NCBI GenBank assembly: GCA_946480245.1
Contig: CAMLIZ010000231.1
Coordinates: 1-5,278 of the forward strand
Direction of reading: 5' to 3'
Source of the DNA: an uncultured Pseudomonadota bacterium
GTDB taxonomy: Bacteria > Pseudomonadota > Gammaproteobacteria > Burkholderiales > Burkholderiaceae
DNA length: 5,278 nucleotides
The notes under the pieces are model-generated. The model saw only the letters and a program-made list of their open reading frames with translations. It did not search any database and was not told the origin of the DNA. Made by a program: the position numbers and the translations under genes. This document shows, one piece after another, positions 1 to 4,831 of this stretch (the stretch's first letter is position 1; the number at the start of each line of letters is the position of its first letter).

Positions 1-224
1 GCCATGAAGATGAACAGCGGCACCGCCGACAGCTGGTAGTCGGTCATGAACGGGAACACGCGCGAGGGCAGCATGTTGAGGATGCCGCCGCTGCCGAACA
101 CGTAGAGGAAGACCACCGCCAGGCTGCCGGTGCAGAAGGCCATCGGCAGGCCCAGCATCAACAGCAGGCCGAGCGATCCGAACAGCAGCAGGCTGAGCCA
201 GCCGATACCGATCTCGAGTCCCAT
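1..224 (-). CDS. dctM: TRAP transporter large permease DctM, N-terminal part (runs off the left edge)
   Basis: The first 74 codons are in the window; the rest lies beyond position 1. DctM is the 12-helix inner-membrane subunit that carries out sodium-driven uptake of the solute delivered by DctP. The visible part is very hydrophobic. It has a first helix at about residues 8-26, then GLPMAF, a second hydrophobic stretch at about 33-45, a loop, and the sequence SAVPLFIFM at residues 66-74. That last sequence matches the family's conserved region after the second helix (typically a-IPLFI). The ATG at 222-224 follows a GAGGGG ribosome-binding site at 230-235 with 5-base spacing. That site overlaps the dctQ stop codon, so the two genes are probably translationally coupled. 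The match looks closest to the FcbT3/mannitol-chloroaromatic branch, judged from memory. The family call is firm; the substrate is unknown. Confidence 0.93.
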   Translation of the reverse strand, partial: MGLEIGIGWLSLLLFGSLGLLLMLGLPMAFCTGSLAVVFLYVFGSGGILNMLPSRVFPFMTDYQLSAVPLFIFM

Positions 225-233
225 GCGTGCCCC

Positions 234-1334
234 TCAGCCTGCGCGGCGCGTGACGATGGCCACGTCCTTGATGAGTTTGGAGATGCCCTGCAGGATCATC
301 AGCAGGGCACCGATCGGGATCATCAGCTTCACCGGCCAGTACTGCACCCCCCACTCGGTGAACGAGTGCTCGCCCAGTTGCACCGCGTCGAGCGCGAAGC
401 GCGCGCCGGTCCACAGCATCGTGACCATGAAGATGAAGAAGAACAGCGATGTCACGATGTCGGCGATCGCCTTGCCGCGCGTGCTGAACTTCGTGTAGAC
501 GATGTCCACGCGCACGTGCTGGTCCTCGCGGTAGGCGAAGGCCCCGCACAGCATGTACTGCATGCCGAACATCAGGAACATGCTCTCGTGCACCCAGTTG
601 GTGGGCGAGTTGAATACGTAGCGCGCCAGCACCTCGTAGTAGTAGGCGAACACCGCCAGCACGGCCCACCACGCCACGTAGCGGCCGACCAGCGAGTTGA
701 AGCGGTCGATCGCGTCGGTGAACGGCGTGTGCACCGCCAGCGTCGGATCCTCGCCGACGCCGCCTTCGTGCAGGTCCACATCCGGCACATCGGCTTGCGC
801 GGGCGCGGGCCGCGCGGCCTCGAACGCACGCCGGCGACGCACGCCGCCCGGCAGCCACAGCGCGTCGGCCACCAGCATCAGCGCCAGCACGCCGGCGGCG
901 ATGCGCGTGCGCAGCAACCAGCCGTCGGCCACCGCCTTGGCAGCGGCGTAGTCGCGCTGTGCGCTGCCCAGTGCGCGTTGTGCGGCCTCGCGCTCGGGGC
1001 TGCCCTGCGGCGCGCGCTGCACGTCGTTCTGCGCCTGCTCCATCGCGGCGAAGGTGCGCGAGCTGTCGTCGCGCACGTCGCGCACCTGCAGGTTGCAGTA
1101 CAGCAGGCCGAGGAAGACCGCGATGAACGCGAAGCCCAGTGCATTGCGCAGGTAGAAGCGATGGATGCCGATGTAGCCGGCGAGCAGCCAGAACATGTAG
1201 GCGATCGGCAGCGACGGCCCCGGCGGCACCGGCCGTCGCCGCTCGCGTTGCGTGAGCCACCACGCAATCAGCGGAAAGAAGACCAGCCCCGACCAGTACA
1301 ACCAGTGCGGCAGAACGAATTCCAGGCTCGGCAT
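234..1334 (-). CDS. dctQ: TRAP transporter small permease DctQ fused to an N-terminal split TM2-like domain
   Basis: This 366-residue protein is about twice the usual DctQ length (roughly 160-200). Residues about 205-366 form the DctQ domain of four helices. It shows RYVFNSPTNWVHE (238-250), the family signature HVRVDIVY (273-280), and a C-terminal WPVKLMIPIG helix followed by Q349-G350, as in FcbT2-type subunits. DctQ holds DctM and helps receive solute from DctP. Residues 7-27 form an extra helix. Residues 43-82 carry a TM2-like motif, GYIGIHRFYL (53-62), followed by a helix. Residues 83-138 are charged and Ala/Gln-rich, probably helical. Residues 140-162 form a helix ending in DALWLP, resembling the end of a TM2 domain. 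A linker (165-205) leads into DctQ. The ATG at 1332-1334 is preferred because GAGGG at 1340-1344 lies 5 bases upstream; an in-frame GTG at 1364 would add 10 residues and falls within a hairpin. The gene sits 97 bases after dctP and 9 bases before dctM. The role of the TM2 part is unknown. Confidence 0.93.
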   Translation of the reverse strand: MPSLEFVLPHWLYWSGLVFFPLIAWWLTQRERRRPVPPGPSLPIAYMFWLLAGYIGIHRFYLRNALGFAFIAVFLGLLYCNLQVRDVRDDSSRTFAAMEQAQNDVQRAPQGSPEREAAQRALGSAQRDYAAAKAVADGWLLRTRIAAGVLALMLVADALWLPGGVRRRRAFEAARPAPAQADVPDVDLHEGGVGEDPTLAVHTPFTDAIDRFNSLVGRYVAWWAVLAVFAYYYEVLARYVFNSPTNWVHESMFLMFGMQYMLCGAFAYREDQHVRVDIVYTKFSTRGKAIADIVTSLFFFIFMVTMLWTGARFALDAVQLGEHSFTEWGVQYWPVKLMIPIGALLMILQGISKLIKDVAIVTRRAG

Positions 1335-1339
1335 CGGTA

Positions 1340-1344
1340 CCCTC
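1340..1344 (-). promoter_or_regulatory. Ribosome-binding site that decides the dctQ start
   Basis: The minus strand reads GAGGG-TACCG-ATG, a good Shine-Dalgarno match with 5-base spacing. The same spacing is seen at dctP (AGGAG, 2555-2559) and dctM (GAGGGG, 230-235). This favours the ATG at 1334 over the in-frame GTG at 1364. Confidence 0.75.
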
Positions 1345-1364
1345 GGTGGAACATGCAGCGGCAC

Positions 1365-1385
1365 GCAGCGCCGACGCGGCGCTGC
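1365..1385 (-). repeat. Perfect 9-bp stem-loop between dctP and dctQ (promoter-distal of two)
   Basis: GCAGCGCCG (1365-1373) and CGGCGCTGC (1377-1385) are perfect reverse complements around a 3-base loop. The stem lies about 30 bases before the dctQ start codon. No run of U follows it on the transcript, so it is not a standard intrinsic terminator. It may be a processing or attenuation element, or may block 3' exonucleases from degrading the dctP message. Confidence 0.6.
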
Positions 1386-1401
1386 AGTTCTGGCAACAAC
1401 G

Positions 1402-1424
1402 GCGGGCCGCGCAGGCCGGCCCGC
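1402..1424 (-). repeat. 8-bp GC stem-loop just after the dctP stop codon
   Basis: GCGGGCCG (1402-1409) pairs with CGGCCCGC's counterpart CGGCCCGC at 1417-1424 around a 7-base loop. It begins 6 bases past the dctP stop codon. On the minus strand the following bases read GTTGTTGCC, only mildly T-rich, so termination would be partial at best. It fits a stabilising 3' hairpin for dctP mRNA or a leaky attenuator. Confidence 0.55.
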
Positions 1425-1430
1425 GGCGGA

Positions 1431-2549
1431 TCAGGCCTCGAGCTTCAGGCCCTTGGTCATGTCGGGTGTCACGTAGCCGAGCGTGTGCGACTCCATCAGC
1501 TCGAGCTGCAGCTTGAACAGGCGCGCGGCGTCCTTGTCCTTGTTGGCCCACTTGAACCAGATCGGCACCGCCACGCGCTGGAACTTGGGCAGATCCTCCG
1601 CCGGCAGCCGCGTGATCTGCACGCCGGCCCCTTCGAACTTGCCCCAGGCCGCGAGGTCGGCGCGCTGGATCGCGGCGTGGTGCTCGTTGGAGTACACCTG
1701 CACCTCGTCGTCCAGCCACTGCTTCATCTTCGGGCTGAGCTTGTTCCAGACGTCCATGCGCACCACGAAGTCCATCAGGTCCACCGGCTGGTAGATCGAC
1801 TCCAGCCCCGGCGGGCCGGTCCAGATGAACTTGGAGACCTGCTGGAAGCCGAGGTCCCAGTTGACCGCGGGGCCGGTGTAGTCGGCCGCCTCGATGGTGC
1901 CCTTCTCGAGTGCGCTGAACACCTCGCTTCCGGGCAGCAAGGTGGTCTTGGCGCCGATGGCGGCAAAGCCCTCGGCGATCATGCCGCCGGGCACGCGCAG
2001 CTTGAGATCCTTGAAGTCCTCGATCGTGCGGATCGGCTTCTTCGAATGGATGATGTTGGGCCCGTGGTGGATGCGGTTGACGTAGTACAGGCCCTGCTTG
2101 GCGAAGATCTCGCGCGCCACCTTGAGACCGTCCTTGCTGTAGAAGAACATGTCCCACTCGTGCGGGTAGCGCAGGCCCATCAGGTACGACGACAGGAACG
2201 CCGTGGCCGGCAGCTTGCCGGCCCAGTACAGCGTGAACGAGTTCATCGCTTCCAGTGCACCGTTCTTCACGCCGTCCAGCAGCTCGAAGTCGCCCACCAC
2301 CTCCTTGGCAGCGAAGGGCTTGAACTCCAGCTCGCCGCCGGTCTTCTCCTTGATCGTGGCGCACCAGGCCTTGAAGGTTTGCAGGCCCACGCCGGCCGGC
2401 CAGGAGGTCTGCACTTTCCAGGTGGTGGTCTGCGCGGCCTGCGCGTTGCCGATGAAGGGCGCGGCCAGTGCCGCGGTGCCGGCCGCCAGCAGGCGTCGTC
2501 GCCCGGGCTGTGTCTCTTGTCCAACTGCAGCCGCTTGAGGTTCAGTCAT
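1431..2549 (-). CDS. dctP: TRAP transporter periplasmic solute-binding protein DctP (TakP/FcbT1-like)
   Basis: This 372-residue protein captures the substrate in the periplasm and hands it to DctQM. A Tat-like signal is visible: GRRRLLAAG (16-24), a hydrophobic stretch rich in Ala, and probable cleavage after AQA (36-38). The mature protein starts TTTWKVQTSWP, typical of the family. The core region DLKLRVPGG (181-189) includes R185, the position of the conserved Arg that contacts substrate carboxylate in DctP-family proteins. It is followed by SEVFSALEKGTIEAADYTGP (208-227), closely resembling the equivalent stretch of the 2-oxoacid binder TakP. TakP's Glu-Trp at the metal site corresponds to D223-Y224 here (alignment by eye). 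The ATG at 2547-2549 has AGGAG at 2555-2559 with 5-base spacing. It is the first gene of the TRAP operon and is preceded by a candidate promoter. Family certain; substrate probably a carboxylate or 2-oxoacid, but not proven. Confidence 0.95.
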   Translation of the reverse strand: MTEPQAAAVGQETQPGRRRLLAAGTAALAAPFIGNAQAAQTTTWKVQTSWPAGVGLQTFKAWCATIKEKTGGELEFKPFAAKEVVGDFELLDGVKNGALEAMNSFTLYWAGKLPATAFLSSYLMGLRYPHEWDMFFYSKDGLKVAREIFAKQGLYYVNRIHHGPNIIHSKKPIRTIEDFKDLKLRVPGGMIAEGFAAIGAKTTLLPGSEVFSALEKGTIEAADYTGPAVNWDLGFQQVSKFIWTGPPGLESIYQPVDLMDFVVRMDVWNKLSPKMKQWLDDEVQVYSNEHHAAIQRADLAAWGKFEGAGVQITRLPAEDLPKFQRVAVPIWFKWANKDKDAARLFKLQLELMESHTLGYVTPDMTKGLKLEA

Positions 2550-2609
2550 CGCGTCTCCTCTCAGGTGGGTGGATCAACATGCGCGGGCCCGCTCGGGCTG
2601 GCTCGCGGC

Positions 2610-2638
2610 ATATTGCACGGCCGCTAACGCTTGGGCAA
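2610..2638 (-). promoter_or_regulatory. Candidate sigma-70 promoter for the TRAP operon
   Basis: On the minus strand TTGCCC (2633-2638, 4 of 6 consensus) and CAATAT (2610-2615, 3 of 6) are separated by exactly 17 bases. Transcription would start near 2603 and leave a leader of about 50 bases before dctP. This is the AT-richest part of the gap. The -10 match is weak, so the site may need an activator, or the call may be wrong. Confidence 0.4.
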
Positions 2639-2655
2639 TAGAGGCGGGTACGCAG

Positions 2656-2671
2656 ATTGCGCTGCTGCAAT
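2656..2671. promoter_or_regulatory. ATTGC-N6-GCAAT inverted repeat, possible operator
   Basis: ATTGC (2656-2660) and GCAAT (2667-2671) form a 16-bp dyad that overlaps the larger dyad to its right. The same pentamers recur at 2612-2616 and 2635-2639, on the candidate -10 and -35 elements. Together this looks like an array of binding half-sites. The protein is unknown. Confidence 0.4.
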
Positions 2672-2681
2672 GCAGCAGCGC
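2659..2681. repeat. Perfect 11+1+11 bp dyad upstream of the dctP promoter
   Basis: GCGCTGCTGCA (2659-2669) and TGCAGCAGCGC (2671-2681) are perfect reverse complements around one central A. The centre is at about -67 relative to the inferred dctP start, a usual position for an activator site. Neither strand has a following T-run of terminator length. A 10-bp palindrome, CCGGCGCCGG (2681-2690), abuts it. It could be an operator or a transcript hairpin. Confidence 0.5.
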
Positions 2682-2722
2682 CGGCGCCGGTTTCACAGCG
2701 CCTGCGAGGGCGGCGGTATGCA

Positions 2723-2745
2723 GTCGTGCAAGGCTGGCTTGCGAC
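2723..2745 (-). other. Imperfect hairpin after the NYN gene, weak 3' end signal
   Basis: GTCGTGCAAG (2723-2732) can pair with CTTGCGAC (2738-2745) around a 5-base loop, with a two-base bulge. It starts 18 bases past the stop codon of the NYN-LOTUS gene. There is no U-tract, so it may be only an end-protecting hairpin, or chance in GC-rich DNA. Confidence 0.25.
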
Positions 2746-2763
2746 GGCGCACGACGGCGGAGG

Positions 2764-3831
2764 TCAGCCTTCGGCGGCGGGCTCAGGCGTCTTGCGCGTG
2801 CGGCGCGGGCGCGCCGGCGTCTTGCGTGCCTTGGCGGCCGGCTTGGTGGCCGGTGCCGTTGACAGCGGCGCGGCCTGCGCCTCGGGCGCGGGCGCGGGCT
2901 CCACAGACGCAACCACCGCCGGTGCGGGCAAGGGAGCGGGAGCAGGTGCGCGCTGCGGCGTGCGCGGCGGCGGTGCTTCCGCCGGCTCGGCGCGCGTCGG
3001 GACGGCCGTGCTGCGCGACACGTAGGCATTGCCCTTGTCGTCGCGCCCCAGCTCGAGCAGGCGGCGCGCCTGCGCTTCCTCCAGCAAGGCGCCGAAGGTA
3101 CGGAAGCCGTAGTACGACTCGCTGAAGTCGGGGCGGCGGCGCTTCAGCGCGTCCTTGACGATGGACGCGCGGATCTTGCCGGTGTCGTCGCGCTCGGACA
3201 CCAGCGCCTCGAAGGTCTCCACCACCAGCTCGATCGCCTGCTGGCGGCGGCGCTCGGCCTCCTCCTTGCGCTGCCGCTCCTCGTCCGGCGAGCGCCGCGA
3301 CGGCGCCTGCTGCGCTTCCTGCGGCGCGCGTTTGGCCTGCGCGCGCTGGCTTTCGCGCACGAGGTCGTCGTAGAAGATGAACTCGTCGCAATTGGCGATC
3401 AGCAGGTCGGAGGTGGAGCGCTTGACGCCGACGCCGATCACCTTCTTCGCGTTCTCGCGCAGCTTGGACACCAGCGGCGAAAAGTCGGAGTCGCCGCTGA
3501 TGATCACGAAGGTGTCCACGTGCGACTTGGTGTAGCAGAGGTCGAGCGCGTCCACCACGAGGCGGATGTCGGCCGAGTTCTTGCCGCTCTGGCGCACGTG
3601 CGGGATCTCGATGAGCTCGAAGTTGGCCTCGTGCATCGCGGCCTTGAAGCCCTTGTAGCGCTCCCAGTCGCAATAGGCCTTCTTGACGACGATGCTGCCC
3701 TTGAGCAGCAGGCGCTCGAGCACGCGCTTGATGTCGAACTTGTCGTAGCTGGCGTCGCGCACGCCGAGCGCCACGTTCTCGAAATCGCAGAACAGCGCCA
3801 TGCTCGCGCTGTCGTTGGGGGAGGATGCCAT
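2764..3831 (-). CDS. NYN-domain (LabA/DUF88-like) protein with C-terminal OST-HTH/LOTUS domain
   Basis: This 355-residue cytoplasmic protein has three parts. Residues 10-156 form a NYN (PIN-like) domain, the fold of metal-dependent RNases. The expected acidic residues are present: D16 in CDFEN, D88 in NSADIRL, and D114 and D116 in SGDSDF. Residues 160-198 are a charged Gln/Arg/Glu-rich linker. Residues 199-273 match an OST-HTH/LOTUS domain, an RNA-binding winged helix, with DFSESYYGFRTFGALLEEA as its core and DDKGNAYVS at the end. Residues 274-355 are Pro/Ala-rich low complexity ending in a basic KARKTPARPRRTRK stretch that could bind nucleic acid. The inferred role is an RNase or RNA-binding regulator; the target is unknown. 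The ATG at 3829-3831 was chosen because an in-frame GTG at 3849 adds only six residues. No clear Shine-Dalgarno site precedes either one. It lies 24 bases after lysR and is probably cotranscribed. Confidence 0.9.
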   Translation of the reverse strand: MASSPNDSASMALFCDFENVALGVRDASYDKFDIKRVLERLLLKGSIVVKKAYCDWERYKGFKAAMHEANFELIEIPHVRQSGKNSADIRLVVDALDLCYTKSHVDTFVIISGDSDFSPLVSKLRENAKKVIGVGVKRSTSDLLIANCDEFIFYDDLVRESQRAQAKRAPQEAQQAPSRRSPDEERQRKEEAERRRQQAIELVVETFEALVSERDDTGKIRASIVKDALKRRRPDFSESYYGFRTFGALLEEAQARRLLELGRDDKGNAYVSRSTAVPTRAEPAEAPPPRTPQRAPAPAPLPAPAVVASVEPAPAPEAQAAPLSTAPATKPAAKARKTPARPRRTRKTPEPAAEG

Positions 3832-3855
3832 CGGCGAAGGATAGTGCACGCGGGC

Positions 3856-4824
3856 TCAGGGCGCCCGCACACGCGCCGCCTGCGAGAGCAACTGCGCCAC
3901 ATCGCGCGCCTGCTCGCGCAGCCAGCGCATGGCCGCCGAGCCGTGCGTGCGGTCGTGCCACAGCTGGTAGTAGGCCATCGGCGCAAAGGCCACCGGGCAG
4001 CGCACGATGCGCACCGGCAGCACGTCGACGAAGCGCTGGCAGAACTGGCGGCCCGTGGTGAGCACCAGCAGGCTGTCGGCCACCATCTGCGGGATCAGGC
4101 TGAAGTGCGCGCACTTCACGCTCACGCGGCGCTGCAGGCCCTGCTGCGCCAGCTGCTCGTCGATCACGCCGGGAGAGCCCAGGTGCAACGGCACCGGCGC
4201 CACGTGGTCGCTGTCGAGGTAGCGCTCGACGCTCCAGCTGCGGCGCTGCGCGGCGCGCACCGCCGGGTGGTCGGCGGCCACCAGGCACACCACCTCGTCG
4301 CTCATCAGGCGGCCCAGGTGCAGCTCGGCCGGCGGCTGCATCCAGTTGCCGATCACCAGATCCACGTCGCCGGCAGCCAGCGCACGGCGGTAGTCGAACT
4401 CGGCCGACAGGCCGTGCAGCTCCAGCGTGGCCTGCGGCGCCACGCGCTTCACGTGGGCCACCAGCTGCGGCAGGAACCGCGGATCGAGGTAGTCGCTGGC
4501 CGCCACGCGAAAGCTCACGCGCGTGCTGGCCGGCTCGAAGCCGGCGCCGCGGCGGCGCACGCTGAACAGCTGGTCGGCCTCGTCGAGCAGGCGCTGCGCA
4601 TGGCCCACCATCTCGAGCGCACGCTCGGTGGGCGACAGGCGCGTACCGGCACGCACCAGCAGCGCGTCGCCGGTGAGCTCGCGCAGGCGGCGCAGCTGGC
4701 CGCTCACCGCCGGCTGCGTGCTGCCCAGCTTGAGCGCGGCCTTGGAGACGCTGCGCTCGCTGATCACGGTATGCAGCACCTTCACCAGCTGCAGATCCAC
4801 GTGCGACCACTCGGCGCGCGACAT
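3856..4824 (-). CDS. LysR-type transcriptional regulator (NodD/NahR-like)
   Basis: This 322-residue protein is of normal LysR length. Residues 9-68 form the winged helix-turn-helix: VDLQLVKVLHTVISERSVSK, AALKLGSTQPAVSGQLRRLRE, then a wing ending GTRLSPT (60-66). A helical linker follows (about 68-90). The effector domain spans about 93-300, with FRVAASDYLDPRFLPQLV, the conserved GDVDLVIGNW, and an LGRLMSDEVVCLVAADHPAV block. These resemble the NodD/NahR/LinR branch, whose members often sense aromatic or carboxylate compounds; the ligand here is unknown. The ATG at 4822-4824 is preferred because the frame open upstream to 4905 overlaps xthA and lacks homologous character. Only 7 bases separate it from the xthA stop, and no good Shine-Dalgarno site is seen. 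It is not divergent from any target gene, unlike most LysR genes. It could control the TRAP operon beyond the NYN gene, but nothing proves it. Confidence 0.93.
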   Translation of the reverse strand: MSRAEWSHVDLQLVKVLHTVISERSVSKAALKLGSTQPAVSGQLRRLRELTGDALLVRAGTRLSPTERALEMVGHAQRLLDEADQLFSVRRRGAGFEPASTRVSFRVAASDYLDPRFLPQLVAHVKRVAPQATLELHGLSAEFDYRRALAAGDVDLVIGNWMQPPAELHLGRLMSDEVVCLVAADHPAVRAAQRRSWSVERYLDSDHVAPVPLHLGSPGVIDEQLAQQGLQRRVSVKCAHFSLIPQMVADSLLVLTTGRQFCQRFVDVLPVRIVRCPVAFAPMAYYQLWHDRTHGSAAMRWLREQARDVAQLLSQAARVRAP

Positions 4825-4831
4825 GGCGGCT

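Larger units (their letters stand above)
2550..2763. other. Intergenic region between the NYN gene and dctP
   Basis: No supportable gene lies in these 214 bases. From right to left they hold a weak hairpin, the CCGGCGCCGG palindrome, the two overlapping dyads, the candidate promoter, and the dctP leader with its AGGAG ribosome-binding site. This is the only gap in the window large enough for a promoter region of the TRAP operon. Confidence 0.7.

Noticed and set aside
1365..1424. Intrinsic terminator ending transcription after dctP
   Set aside because: Stems are strong but neither is followed by a T-run on the minus strand, and dctQ and dctM need the same transcript. They are kept as stem-loops only.
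366..2627. A 753-codon open frame on the plus strand
   Set aside because: It runs antisense through dctQ, the gap and dctP, with a His/Arg/Val-rich composition and no recognisable domain. The opposite-strand genes have clear family motifs and ribosome-binding sites. It is a by-product of high GC.
2885..2950. G-run clusters on the plus strand, possible G-quadruplex
   Set aside because: They are the complement of Pro/Ala codons in the low-complexity tail of the NYN gene and would be C-runs in its transcript. Codon composition explains them.
2783..4810. A 675-codon minus-strand open frame spanning the NYN and LysR genes in another frame
   Set aside because: Ala/Arg/Gly-rich and low in hydrophobic order; it crosses two genes with solid family identity in the other frames.
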